A DNA stretch of 64,000 bases from Cydia pomonella (taxonomy: Eukaryota > Arthropoda > Insecta > Lepidoptera > Tortricidae), in assembly GCF_033807575.1 (NCBI RefSeq), contig NC_084710.1:21556357-21620356 (forward strand), read 5' to 3'. Of the stretch, positions 29,925 to 41,555 are shown piece by piece. The notes under the pieces are model-generated. The model was not told where the DNA came from. It ran no database searches and was given only the letters and a program-made list of their open reading frames with translations. The stretch's first letter is position 1. Every line of letters begins with the position of its first letter. A program made the translations under genes and the position numbers.

Positions 29925-32900
29925 CTGCCGTCCTATCACTAAAACCTATCAAAGCTGCATATTACCAGTTTTCGTTTGGAAGAATATTCTAAGACAGGAA
30001 AAAATTCTCTATCGACTGGTCTTGGAATCATATTTTTATCATTTGTAGTTACGGAGATACAGACTCGACCTAACACGCTAACTGCATTATAATATGATAC
30101 TTCTCGATACTATAAAATCGCAAACCCACATTATTCTTCTATAAGTAATATAAAAGCGCTTAGCCAGTTGTTTATTTTAATAAATCTTTTACAACATACA
30201 AAGCTAAAACACATTTACTTCGAAAAACTTTATAAATTTCCATTAAAGCTATTTAACCCTATTATTATGTTTTATCACGTACACTTTTTTATAATAAATA
30301 CTATACAAAAAAACAGTTACTACGCTTAAACATGGCTAACGTTCTTTAACTGTGTGTTTAAAAGACTTTTATTGCGATCCATATTACAAATACACCACTA
30401 AAACCTATTTAGTTTTCTTAACGGGTAATTATGTTTGAGAAAAAGAATAATAATACAACAGTTAAACATGGCCAACTAACAATGCTACGCTAAAACCCCG
30501 CTAAGTATAAAACATATTCCCTTAAATTTTATTACGTAGGACAGACAGTTTTTCAATGCGGCGCGCGCGCAGTAAGTTGTCTGTTTTCGTTGGTGAGTAA
30601 TGGATGCATGTTTATGTCAAAAATGTCCGGTATGCGAATGTAAGTGTTAAATATCTCTTTATATTAAAGATTTAGGCACACTAAGATTAGATTTTAACTA
30701 TCTTAGAATTTGTATTTTCCTACACATCTTTTAGACTACATAAATAAGTAATGAAATAAGGAATAATTTATAATTGTTATTTCTTTTATGCGTTATACGG
30801 TTTTCAGAATACAGGCTTAGATTTAGCAGACCTAGAGAGAAGGGAATCTAAATAGGTACAGTTAAAAACAATGGACAGTGGAGTCTTAAAATCAACCCTG
30901 GCAGAACGCTTTGATTTATGTACCTATCACTATAACTTGAATTTCAGTGGATTTACCTTGAGACCGTAACGTGTAAGTCCAAATCAAAATGCTTTCTAAA
31001 TTAGTGTTCGTGTTCATGGTGCAGATAGTCTATGTTAGATGAGTACAAGAGCCTTGACGGTATGTTTAAAGTGATAGAAGAAGAAAATATAATTTGTTAG
31101 AGTTTATACAGTTATGAAATAAAACAGGAGACAACACGCTGCGCCGTTCTGTGCAAGAAAAATGAAGATCAAGAGGAATCCACCTTTATATGATGTTGAC
31201 GCCCTACTTAATAACTATGGAACTAGATATCTATCACAGGAGATACATTAAGAGAACGCAATATGCCTAGTAAGATGTCGAAGTCACTCGTGTTGAAAGC
31301 ATTACCGAAATCCAAGAACGATAACACCCTGATATACCATATTTGCACGTATATATGCAGTAATTTTTACAAGAACGGTGAAGTGCTGTGCCATGTGGGG
31401 TAATCGGGTTTGGTTTATATGGATTTGTGAGCGCATGTCTATTCAAAACAGTAATCTGTTGATGTACAAAAGACACTCAAGAACTTTAGAGAGGAAAGGA
31501 AGAAATGGAAATAAATAGAGCGGTAGTCTAAGAAGAAGGAGGAATTGGACTTTTTAGCAAAGGAATAAGTAATAGCGGTATCTTATTAAAGCGACGGGAA
31601 AATATAAGAAGAAATACATATGATGATATGATCAATAAGGTCAATTAGAGTTTTGGCTCAGATTGTCGACTCCAACGGCATTAGACGAGATGAACATTAC
31701 GTCCTTTCTAAGGGCACTATCAGTGAATTGATCAAGGGAGGAAGAAGGATAGTCAGAAGTTGAGGTATTTGAAAAAAAGTTAGGTTGATGCATTAGAAGG
31801 AAAGTTTAGGATATCCTACTTACAGAGAAAATTTTTCAGAAGAAAAGAAGTCCAGATTAAGGGAGTCGCGACCAAAGAAGTCATTAATTCACCTTTTTGA
31901 TGGTTCCAACTCCAAGTAACTTAAGAAACTATCAAACTTTAGATGGTCCCCAAATTCAACGAAATTATGAATTTGAAGCCTTTGATCATCTCCGCATATT
32001 GTACTGCAGTGATTCCGTAATGCATGACACTTAGCTTTATATTTATGCGAAGGATGTTAAAGGCAGATGCTAAAGTAGGTAACACATTTCTGTAAATTCG
32101 TTTTTTATCTTATGTGTATCCAACTAGTAAGTCCTCACCGATTACAGAGACAACTGCTCCAAATTCGGCATAATTACTACAGATTTCGATGCCTCTAAAT
32201 CTAAACCTAGTAAGTAGCATGTTGAGTTACCTTTTACCATCGTAAAACTCAAGAAGTCACAAATCCCATATAAAAAACTAGTAGGAATCTGAGAACTAAT
32301 AGATTTTAGAGTGGTCATTTAGCCTTACTAGGTGTTTGAACTGGCAATCAAAGCGCGGGGGGCGCATTTTCAAAAGTGGTCTTTATTAGGTACTGGGCCT
32401 TACATGGATCACCTGATACCTACCTTACAATGGTTAGTAATCTACGCCTACATCTAACAAATATTTGAGACTGACACAATTTTCGTTTTTACTCCTTCGC
32501 GTAAAATTGTACAAAGCTGAAGACTGATTTGTCAGTATTTTTTACGTTTTTAATATTATTTTACGATACAGGTGTGATTTATTCATTTAACAATAAGTAA
32601 CTCTATAAACTTAGTAGTATAATGCTGATCAACGTGATTTTATTTTAAAAAAATGCAAATATTTCCACGACTTAAACCTAGTGAGCATTCGTCATTTAAC
32701 GGGGTTTTAGAATAGGAACGCATACAAGTTACTTCAATATGTAGGGTCATTACATAGCTAAAAAACGGTCACAATCCAATAACGTGTGTATTATAAATAT
32801 TTTCTAGGTAATATTTTAACAGATACAATACTATAAAATTGTTCAGTACCTTTGCGGTTATTAAGCTATGTTTTCTTTATTACACAATTCACAATTACGA

Positions 32901-33250
32901 TACTATAAACACGTAAATTGACTTTGGCCGTTATTTAGATATTTTTTATATATTATTCAACTCTAAAGAACGGCTAAAGTATACTTAACGGTGTTTTAGG
33001 AGTAATATCGTACATATTTTAGTAATTATTTGCAATACTAAAACACAAAATTGTGATTTTCTAATTAATAAAATAATATTTGAGAAAATGGTTTTCAAAA
33101 ACAGTAAGCATAAATTTAGTTTTAATTTTTGCATAAAAGAAATCCCGAATAAATGTACACATTTTCTAGAGATATTGGTTTGAACGTTTTTTGCCCATAT
33201 CTCAAAACTATAATTTGTGGGTTAGATAGGTTTTAGGGATAGGACGGCAG
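29925..33250. mobile_element. candidate 3.3-kb DNA transposon, decayed, superfamily unknown
   Basis: The left end CTGCCGTCCTATC-A-CTAAAACCTATC is matched in inverse by GATAGGTTTTAG-G-GATAGGACGGCAG at 33225-33250: 26-bp terminal inverted repeats with one mismatch. ACAA flanks both ends (29921-29924, 33251-33254). CTAAAAC motifs recur inside the left end (30207, 30397, 30490) and GTTTTAG motifs inside the right end (32704, 32990), as expected for subterminal transposase sites. The middle (31.0-32.1 kb) holds short open stretches broken by stops, for example DSNGIRRDEHYVLSKGTISE near 31.67 kb, so it looks like a dead autonomous or long derivative element. I cannot match it to a transposase family. 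Confidence 0.65.
30600..30650 (+). CDS. candidate cysteine-rich first exon within the 3.3-kb element
   Basis: ATG at 30600 opens MDACLCQKCPVCE, and a textbook splice donor GTAAGT follows at 30640-30645. Without splicing the frame ends at TAA 30648-30650. The CxCxxCxxC spacing resembles the start of a zinc-binding domain, as some transposases carry at the N-terminus. No acceptor or downstream exon could be confirmed, and it is short enough to be chance. Confidence 0.2.
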   Translation: MDACLCQKCPVCECKC

Positions 33251-33254
33251 ACAA

Positions 33255-33668
33255 GTGCGTTCAAGAAACCGTATATAACATGTTCTCAACTTCAATAATG
33301 ACTCCTCTCTTTTTTGCCATTATTTTATAATAAAATCCACAACGCAGGCATCGTCAAAATAATTAAGCAAAACACTTCAGTCACACATTTCATCTACTTC
33401 CTATTTATATTAAAGACCCATCCATATACAAGAATACCTATTCATATTTTCTTTTAGTCTGTGCTTACCCACTTTCACTTAAAAGTTAACATTATCAAGC
33501 CCATTCAGGACATCCCCAAACATTAATGCCGTAGCGCAAACTTCTGAGCACAAACACATATTTACCATTCCCGTATCTGGCCCGCGTCCGGTTCGAAGGA
33601 CCAAAATGTTGGATAAACGGGAAATTAACCTGTGCCGGAAATTACTGAGAGGGAGAAGTTTAAACGGC
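33255..33668. other. unassigned sequence
   Basis: Nothing recognised. Confidence 0.45.
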
Positions 33669-33690
33669 GTTGTGTGTGTCTGTGTGTGTG
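33669..33690. repeat. (GT)n microsatellite
   Basis: TTGTGTGTGTCTGTGTGTGTG, one interruption. Confidence 0.85.
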
Positions 33691-33786
33691 AGGGGATAGT
33701 TCGGTTATAGTTATTATTGGTATTGGAGTTGCTTTGGTGGATATGAGTTGCTTATAGAACACGAAATTAGCCACTAGTCAGTACTA

Positions 33787-34330
33787 AAAAAAAACGACCA
33801 AATGGGTGTTGGACCACGCATAATGAAGGGTTCCCTACTTTCATATGATACAAAAAGCTATACGGCGGCACTTACGTGTTTTTAATAAGAAGGAAACTTT
33901 TTTGGTAAATCATATTAATGGCTAACCAGATCGTGTTTTCAAAAAATATTATTTTTATTTTACCCTTACAGCTTTCGAGATACGGAGAAACTGACGGAAG
34001 GACGAACAGACAGATATGACGAAACTATAAGGATATTTTTTGCAATTTTGCATTTATTTAATTCAATCAGCACTAACTGCTAAACCTTACGTTCTAATCG
34101 GCATTATATTACTAAGGGCCTTTTTATCGATGTCCAAATAAAGTCCTGAATAAGCTACTTGCCACTTAGTTGACGAATAAAGTCATCGCAGGCGTTTCAA
34201 AATCTTCAAATAAGTTTAACTGGTAGATAAAATGCTAAGTTTTGTAGGAAGTTTTATCTGGCATTTAATTGCAATTAATAAAACATAATAAAATTAATAA
34301 ATTATACATTTTGGCTACGGAATCCTAGCT
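33787..34330 (+). mobile_element. F element copy 5, degenerate and interrupted
   Basis: ACGACCAAATGGGTGTTGGA...GAAGGGTTCCCTAC on the left, GACGGAAGGACGAACAGACAG before the end, and GGCTACGGAATCCTAGC at 34313-34329. The MITE at 34116-34285 separates the last two parts. Confidence 0.55.
34116..34285. mobile_element. MITE-T copy 1 (GTCCAARTAAAGT family), right end lost
   Basis: After TAA (34113-34115): GGGCCTTTTTATCGATGTCC, then TCCTGAATAAGCTACTTGCC and GACGAATAAAGTCATCGCAG, matching 62350-62515. No right inverted repeat. Confidence 0.65.
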
Positions 34331-34701
34331 TATATCTATGTCGATATATAAAAGTTTATTAAAAACAATATTTACGTAAGCTTTAACACATACATCTGAA
34401 AGGAATGAAATATTTCATAATATAATGTAAGACGCAATCATTTAATGAAATATCTTAGCAGGAAAGTAACAAATACTCCCGTAATGAAATAGCTAAGCTT
34501 CTGTGGATCTCATTTGTAAGAATTCTACTTATTAAATTTCAATATTATTTAGCAAATCAGCCTCTGTCTGCGTTTTTGTATGCATAAAAGACATCAAACT
34601 GCAAACTTTACGATAAAAAACTTCTGCTCGATCTATTTCCTTCGTACAAACAGCAACACAACGAAGTCGTCACCTATTAGCTGTGCCTAAACACGCACTA
34701 T
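34331..34701. other. unassigned sequence
   Basis: Nothing recognised. Confidence 0.45.
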
Positions 34702-34750
34702 CGGCCCGATTCGAAGAATGATTAAGACACATTTAAGATTTTGGAAAGAA
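34702..34750 (+). repeat. MITE-C left-end fragment
   Basis: CGGCCCGATTCGAAGAATGA followed by TTAAGACACATTTAAGATTTTGG, then unrelated sequence. Confidence 0.75.
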
Positions 34751-36494
34751 GATAAAATATTATACAAAAATATATAAAAATGATCATTTAAAATTGCTCT
34801 TCATTAATATTAAAAATATAACATTAAAAATTGATACTAAAATAAGAATAAATAAAACAATAAAATAAATACTTTGCAATAAATTTCTAAGTCCCTCCCT
34901 ATCCTATCTCTATAATACTGGTAAGTTTTCCATACAAACGTTCTCGACATTTTCCTGTATGGATTTTGGCCCCAGATCAATATTCTATTAATTTGAGTTC
35001 AATATTACACCAGTATCTGTATCTGTACGTGTCTTTTGGGATATTCTTGTTTTTTTAAGGACTGAGTAGGTTACTTCAAACAGCGCTAAAAACGGCCAAA
35101 TAAATGCGCCGTAAACAGGCTCCTAGCGTACAAAATCGGCAACAATAAACTCAAAAGAAAAACGGTCAGAATAGATAATTTCATTGTCTTTCCGTTTCCG
35201 AAATTTCATCACGATTGGTTAAGTTTTGGAGGAGGAAATGTCGAGAACGAAACCTCGATTCCTGAGATATGTACGCAGGATTTTTCACCTAAGCTGCAGT
35301 TGTGCTTCTCGCACTAATTTCTCACGTAAAATTCTCAAATCTGAGAATTGAGCGAGGCTGACTGAGGGTTGACGAACATCGGGAAAAAAAGTTTTTTTTT
35401 TTAGGTTTTAAATAATCTATCTGTTTGCCAGGTTTCATCCAAACCCGTTTAGTCGTTTCCAATACTTCTGAGTCCAAACATCTTAATCTCGAGCATATAA
35501 ATCTAAATATTTTCATATTTGTAATATAAGTAGTGTTAAAAGTATTTTTATTTTATTGCAGAAATGGTGCAATGGAGATCCTGCGGACAAATTTTCAATT
35601 CCCACCCTCTTCCAGAAAATTCTTAAATTGATTTAATTTACACAATATTTCCCACAACCTGGAGGCACTAGCGGTGAAGGGAAATAGGTATGAATAGTTC
35701 GAGGGAAAAGCGAAATACAGTTTATCACAACATTATATAAGACGGATTATTTCGGCAATGAGCGCAGCGTTTTCACAACAGAAAATTCGCAGCTACCCTA
35801 TGGCGATAACACAGGTAATCCCCAACTTTGCCCCCTCACCACATGGGAAAATGTCCATTTTCCATTAGCCCCATGCCACGCATTCCCCTATTTTGCGGCA
35901 AAGATTTCCAAGCGTAAATACCGTTATTTAAAACAATTTTCAAACAAAAACAGGTTGTAATTGTAAACTTTGGGGTACTTAAACGAGTTTGCGAAATCTC
36001 AAAGCATCCCTAGAGTACTAAGGGGGTAATTACATAAACATTTTGAAGGGTTTTCTTACTGATTTCAGTAATAAGAAGGCAAGATAAGTAACGTTTATTT
36101 GATCGTTTTACGGCTGACCCTTCCGTTTAATGGGGTTTAAACTTGTTTGGAATTTGATATTCAATGGGGTTTTAGAAAAGAGTGCGGTTATAAACATTAA
36201 TGGTGGCGTAAAAGTAAATAGAAAGCTACATAATAAAGTCAAGATAGACGTATTTATTTTTATGGACACCTGTGTTATTTTCACTGGAGGTAAAACACTC
36301 GTAATATTTTATAATGTACGTGTTTTTTCTTATGTTAGTGTGATTTTTATATTAAATACGCATTTGCCCAGTTTTTGACCCTGTTAGCACAAAATAATGT
36401 AAACTTATAGACAAAAACAGTTTTATCATTATTTCATACATGCATCAGAAAAATTGTAAGTAGGTAGGTAAAAGATACGAACAACTAAAGCAGT
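34751..36494. other. unassigned 1.7-kb stretch
   Basis: No gene recognised. CACCTAAGCTGCAGTTGTGC...AAAATTCTCAAATCTGAG near 35285-35345 resembles 54053-54145, so an undefined repeat is present. The 82-codon frame at 36130-36378 shows no known domain. Confidence 0.4.
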
Positions 36495-36650
36495 GACGCT
36501 TTCCATGTAGATTTTCGTACATTGGCCCGCCTGTTGACAACTCTATTGCACTCGCATTATTATATTGCTGTCCCGCCCTGGATGCCGGTTGTCTATGTCT
36601 GTGCGACCTTGACAGCGGGTCAATATACAAAAATGTATATGGAAAGCGTC
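36495..36650. mobile_element. 156-bp foldback MITE
   Basis: GACGCTTTCCATGTAGATTT at the left and TATATGGAAAGCGTC at the right pair, and the arms extend about 40 bp (CATTGGCCCGC / GCGGGTCAATA). The two overlapping 76-79-codon frames here arise from the hairpin. Confidence 0.8.
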
Positions 36651-38404
36651 TTTTCTTTAAAAAATAATGCAGATGTAGTTCCAAGCTTAATAAATATACA
36701 TATTCATAAATCCAATTTCATAATAAATTCACCCACCCCAAGAATTGGCTAAAAAAATATTCTATTCAATTTTACCTACATTTCCCCAACTTTTCCATTC
36801 GAAAATCCTGTAAAAAATCGCCTCTTCCCTCAATATGGCGCATCCTTACCACAACAAATGTCCTCGAGTAACTTCCATAAACTCCTATATTATGCACAGC
36901 TTTAGTACAATTGTGAACTTTATTCTAATGTATACAAGGGTGGGTTTAGTTTGAAACGTAATCGTCAGAAATGAGTTTTGTGAAAACATTAAGTTAAAAA
37001 TGGCGTCTGTTTACCTGTGACAAAGGCGCGTTAAATATTTTATTTTATTTGCACCCTCTTTATGCCTAATGGCAGTCGTATTAAGTTTGTTTGATGCCGT
37101 GTGATTTGTTTTAATACGGTTCTTGATTATTATTCGGGGTTGGGGGGAAAATGGTCCAATGTTATGGTTGTGGTGTATTTTGTTGTTATTTTTCCTTCAC
37201 CTACTCTGGTTACTTTGTCGCTAAAGCAGATTAAGGCGTTGGGGTTTGGAGATTTATTTTTATACAAATTTAGATTTTCTATTAAACTATTTCTAAATAT
37301 ATTACAGTTATCGTCATGATGGAATAAAAAAGTGGGTAATTCTGTATTTTATACATTAATTGCGAAGTTGAAAAGAAATCAAATAAATAGAAAAATCGCT
37401 ACTAAAACCCATTTTTGTATTTTTATTTATTTTTACTAGACCATCTTTTCTACGAATCCTATGTAATCTTAAATCCATGATTTCCGTATCTCCATAATGG
37501 CCACTATGTTTACATTTTTCATTTTATAAATACCACGTAACATGAAAATAATGTACCTACTTAATATAAGAAGAAAGTACCTACTAAATAAACTACAAAA
37601 ACAATGATGGGTACGAAAGATAAATTGATTTTAAAGTTATTATTAGAGATGCGCACAGCACTAAACAATATTAGTAATTTAACTCAATTTTAAGCTCACT
37701 TTGCACCGATTTGCATATGCCAATTAGGTATTTGAGTCTATGACTAGAAACTCACAGACATCATTCAAAACACTCACCTTCAATTTCATCAGAAATCAAT
37801 CACACTTCTCTCACCACACTAATCTCTGATTCGGGATGGTTACTCTAGCAACCAGAAAGCGCTTCAGAACTAAAAAAGACTTAAGTATATTTACCTTTAA
37901 ACGTTTGTGCGTCATTTCGGATGGTTGAATGAATATTTGCTTTCCATTCGAGCAGACATCAAAGAAGTTGAATTACCGTTGGAATATATAATATATTATA
38001 TCGATTGACGTTCTGTAAACGTTTTGATAAGCCGGTTTGTTATCTTTATGAGTTGACTGGCTGAGTGAGTTTCTGCGATTTGTAGGAATGTAAATTATAT
38101 TCATATTTATATACTCGTCGACTATAATGGTTGAATTAAAATGTCGTATAGGTACCAAACTATATTTGCGTATTCATGTATGGGCTCATAACTCAACTAT
38201 AATATTCATTTCGATACGCTGTAGTCTACTATAAAAAAATGACTAAGTACGTTCCGCCGCGCTTCCATAGAAAATACCCATAAACATACGGGACGGATCG
38301 CGCGTTTATGTTTTTTGTACTACAATTTTGTCTTCTGAGATACATACCAATCTTCATTCATTATTTAGGTTTTTTTTTTTGAAAAAAAGTATTATTTTAG
38401 ATGA
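36651..38404. other. unassigned; one strong-looking splice donor on the minus strand
   Basis: No gene recognised. On the minus strand GATGAAATTGAAG is followed by GTGAGT (37777-37772), a consensus donor, after about 90 bases of somewhat GC-richer sequence. This could be the end of an untranslated exon, but there is no other support. Confidence 0.3.
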
Positions 38405-38490
38405 CTCGTAGAAAAAGTATTGTATTATAGTAATATAATCAAGCTTTTCAATCTCGTACCTTACTATTGTGTAAAATACTATTTCGTAAA
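38405..38490. repeat. degenerate hairpin related to the 51-kb inverted repeat
   Basis: GTAGAAAAAGTATTGTA and TGTAAAATACTATTTCGTA are inverted relative to each other and resemble the arm ends at 51479-51646. Confidence 0.45.
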
Positions 38491-38565
38491 TCCGTCAAAA
38501 TGAGACGGCTGTCTGAAGTGAAAGCGTTATGAAACATGCAGCACGTTATGAAACATGCAGTAGAC

Positions 38566-38911
38566 TATCAGGCTGTGTTCATGTTCAACAATCTGCCTAC
38601 TGAATACAAGTCTATTACAAATAGTAAAATCTTCAGTACAGGACTCAAACAGTATCTCTTGCAGAAATGTTATTACTCCATAGCAGATTTTATATTGGAT
38701 GGCTGACTATTAAATATTATTCCTTGTTTTGACATGTTTAATTTTTACTTAATAATTGTGTGTATATTTTGTGTTTGACTTGTGTATTGTATTTGACTTG
38801 CAATGGAATGGTAATTTTAAAATCTTAGACTATGTTTTTATTATAGTGAGTAAGGTGTACTGTACATATTCGACACAATGTATATTGTTATGAATAATAA
38901 TAATAATAAAA
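38566..38911 (+). mobile_element. Jockey/CR1-like LINE 3' end
   Basis: The frame 38566-38706 reads YQAVFMFNNLPTEYKSI, then FSTGLKQYLLQKCYYSIADF and ends ILDG-stop, a typical C-terminus of this LINE type (NLP, K..YLL, YYS signatures). The 3' UTR follows, with an (AAT)n tail at 38892-38907. A 20-bp tandem duplication (GTTATGAAACATGCAG) sits just upstream. 5'-truncated. Confidence 0.8.
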
Positions 38912-39015
38912 AAAGTTTAAAGTCTCATGAACTCGCCACCAAAAAGCCTCTCGCGTACAATCGAAGGTACGCTCTCATTTAAACCTATATTTACGCAGCA
39001 TATTCATATGTCTGG

Positions 39016-39126
39016 TACGGTCAAGTCTGAAAATATCGATACGGACAGAGTGCCAAAAATATGTATACACTACCCTAATATATGGGCCATAAGATCGGGT
39101 ATACATATTTTTGCCACTTCGACCGT
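39016..39126. mobile_element. foldback MITE (ATATGTAYACA type), copy 2
   Basis: TACGGTCAAGTCTGAAAATA...AAAATATGTATACAC pairs with GTATACATATTTTTG...GACCGT. Same family as 2237-2372. Confidence 0.8.
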
Positions 39127-39499
39127 GTGAAAATATATCAAGTAGAAATTTCAATTCAATAAATAGCAATAGCGCTTCGTACAATTTTCAGAGTTTTCTG
39201 ATGTAACCTTCTTATTCTCAATTCAACGACTCTTGAGTTCATAAATTATTATAAAAATCCACCAACACAATTTCATAGTACACCTAAAGGAAGAAAAATG
39301 CTCTTCGATAATATTTTCCCGCCACTGTAGAAATATGGACATTCTTCGCCGCTACAGCAATCTTTCATTTACGGCCCGCGCCGTATACACGTTATTACAG
39401 TCATTATATTGATATTGCTCGGCGCTGCATAAGGTAAATAAATAAATTTAGCAACTTATTTTTAATTTAAATATCTATATTGCTTTTACCGTTTATTTC

Positions 39500-39605
39500 G
39501 GAGCAAATAGGCAGATGGACAGACAGACATTTTTTTCCTTTTGGGGTACGGAACCCTAAAAAGGAGTGTACAGGTTTTTAAAGGGTCGGCAACGCGCATG
39601 TATAA
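39500..39605 (+). mobile_element. F element end joined to LINE-B
   Basis: The F 3' end GGGTACGGAACCCTAAAAA runs directly into GGAGTGTACAGG and GGGTCGGCAACGCGCATGTA of LINE-B. The same junction occurs at 58.49 kb. Both partners are truncated. Confidence 0.7.
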
Positions 39606-39712
39606 CGTGATATAAAGAAAAATGCGCCGTCAGCAACTATAATATAAATAAACAACTTTCCTATCAGAAAGCATAGTAAAACTACCTCAAGCCCGTACGG
39701 CGCTGGAATCCT

Positions 39713-40208
39713 CAAATTGAATGAGATTTCAATATGCGTCTGAGATTGGTTTTATTTATTGTGTTTGGCTAATGTTGGACTCGATCACGAGGGTCTGGGT
39801 GGCACGTTCCCTTTGGTTCCTTAGTTAAGTTGTAACTACCTACTAGTACGATAGGTAGATATGGAATATTATATGATGTAATGTTTTGAGAAGTGTCCCG
39901 CCGAGTTTCTTGCCGGTATACATTGGGATACCCTCCTCCTATTGAGGGGGGATTTAAATCTTCTCGGGTCAGAGGTGTAGGGTTAGAGCCGGTATAGATT
40001 TATTTGACGTTCATAAGCGCAATTTAATATGCCTACTTAAATAATAAACTATCTTTATCTTTACAAACCGCGTTATATTTAAGTACCTCAAATTGAATGC
40101 GAATTCAATATGCGTTTGAGATTAGTTTTATTTATTGAGTTTGGCTAATGTTGGGCCCGATCACGAGGGTCAGGGTGGCGCTTTCCTTTTGGTTCCTTAG
40201 TTAAGTTT
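39713..40208 (+). repeat. duplicated 120-bp block around a retroelement-like tail
   Basis: 39713-39832 and 40089-40208 share GTTTGGCTAATGTTGG, CGATCACGAGGGTC and TTTGGTTCCTTAGTTAAGTT. Between them GAGCCGGTATAG...AATAAACTATCTTTATCTTTA looks like the 3' end and A-rich tail of a retroelement. Confidence 0.55.
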
Positions 40209-40249
40209 TGACGTGTAACAATACCTATTGCGATATGTCTTGTTACACG

Positions 40250-40380
40250 TACTACATAAACTAATTACAGGCATAGGTATATACCTTATCCTATTGTAAT
40301 TACTTACAAAGTTTCAGAACAATCTAGCTAGTCGTTTAAAAATGAGAGCGACACTTCGTTTGTATGGAGAACAGAGCTTG
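40250..40380 (+). repeat. family G copy 1
   Basis: CTAATTACAGGCATAGGTAT...AATCTAGCTAGTCGTTT...GAGAGCGACACTTCG. An inverted copy is at 50680-50795 and a diverged one at 52450-52565. Confidence 0.55.
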
Positions 40381-40460
40381 CGGCGGACTGAAAGTAACAA
40401 GATTTAAAGCATGCATACAAATATAGGTATATACCTATACCGGATAGTTCATGAAATGAC

Positions 40461-40735
40461 AGTTTTGAACGATTCACGGTTAGTTTCACTACACTTAAAT
40501 CGACCGGGATATAAACCGACACGGAACGCAGCCGACGCGCACGAACGAGGGTAGACCGAGCGCGGTCTACACAATTTTGACACCCGCTATCTCCAGTTAC
40601 CCGTGAACAAGATGCATGTAACTGCGTCGAAATATCGGGAGCTCAATAAAAAATATATAAAATATTTTATATTTTTTTCGGAATATCATCCCGGTCGATT
40701 TAAGTGTAGTTTCTCATCTATAGTTCGTACGTAAA
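40461..40735 (+). mobile_element. foldback retroelement-like repeat (ACTACACTTAAATCG ends)
   Basis: ACTACACTTAAATCGACCGG (from 40488) and CCGGTCGATTTAAGTGTAGT (to 40710) are inverted repeats. The interior has AGTTACCCGTGAACAAGATG and GTAACTGCGTCGAAATATCG, where AGTTAC/GTAACT form a stem before GTCGAAA, a layout like the Penelope-like motif elsewhere here. A minimal palindromic relative is at 49903-49944. Confidence 0.6.
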
Positions 40736-40739
40736 CTCA

Positions 40740-40845
40740 GCTATAGTTCGTGTCATCCACGATGACGTGCAGATTTTTCAAATCTAACACTAATAACATG
40801 ACAATAGGAGTTAAGGCACGCGTGGTCGTGAATAAGACGTTCTAT
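40740..40845 (+). repeat. family P copy 2
   Basis: CTATAGTTCGTGTCATCCACG...ACAATAGGAGTTAAGGCACG. Inverted partner of 6575-6685. Confidence 0.5.
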
Positions 40846-41221
40846 AAATTCTAGGTACCAAGAGAAGTAAATCTTTAAGCGTATTCCAGAAAGGGTTTTT
40901 AAGGTAGTATTAGATTTATACGGGTACGATACGGAATAAGCCGCGTTATGTACTTAAGTACACGTTAGGGCTTAAATGTCCCGGATTAAAGCTATAAATA
41001 TGTGTACATTTTGTAGGCTTTTTGATAAGCTAGGTTTAGGCTCTTAGGTATATAATGGTGCTGAAATCTGTGTTTTTATAAAGCTTTATAAGACTTTTTG
41101 CGATACGGGGATAATCCTATGCGTTTTATTTCACGTGTTGTTTCCTAATGGGTAGAGATCACAGTAAAAAAGAATAACAAATATTGATGGATCTTCAACA
41201 ATTTATTTCTTTATCTTGATC
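40846..41221. other. unassigned sequence
   Basis: Nothing recognised. Confidence 0.45.
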
Positions 41222-41229
41222 ATCTAAGG

Positions 41230-41420
41230 CAGTGGTTCCTAATCTTTCAGTTCTGCCACCCCTATGACTAACTCGGGAACCCGATTTTACCTCTACTCCC
41301 AATACATCAATATTCTTTCGTACAGGTCTCATTTCTGTTAAATTTAATTGAGCTTATTACCCCCGTAAAATACCAGTTTTACTCCTACGGGGGTAATTAC
41401 CCCCAAGTTAGGAACCACTG
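41230..41420. mobile_element. 191-bp hAT-like MITE with perfect 8-bp duplication
   Basis: CAGTGGTTCCTAA and TTAGGAACCACTG are the inverted ends typical of hAT transposons. ATCTAAGG is duplicated exactly (41222-41229, 41421-41428), the 8-bp length expected for hAT. TTACCCCCGTA / TACGGGGGTAA adds an internal stem. It sits at the very 5' edge of a SINE-A copy. Confidence 0.92.
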
Positions 41421-41430
41421 ATCTAAGGCC

Positions 41431-41555
41431 ATCTAATGGCCTAGTGGGTAGTGACCGCGCCTATGAAGTCGATGATCCCGGGTTCAAATCCAGGTAAGTT
41501 TATTTATTTGTGTGATGAGTACGAGCATTTGTTCAGGAGTCATGGGTGTTTACTG
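41431..41555 (+). mobile_element. SINE-A, 3'-truncated copy
   Basis: ATGGCCTAGTGGGTAGTGACC (box A), CCCGGGTTCAAATCCAGG (box B), and the body to CATGGGTGTTTACTGATGG, then unrelated sequence. Confidence 0.8.

Noticed and set aside
36130..36378. 82-codon plus-strand frame
   Set aside because: No recognisable motif, AT-driven codon use, no splice or polyadenylation support.
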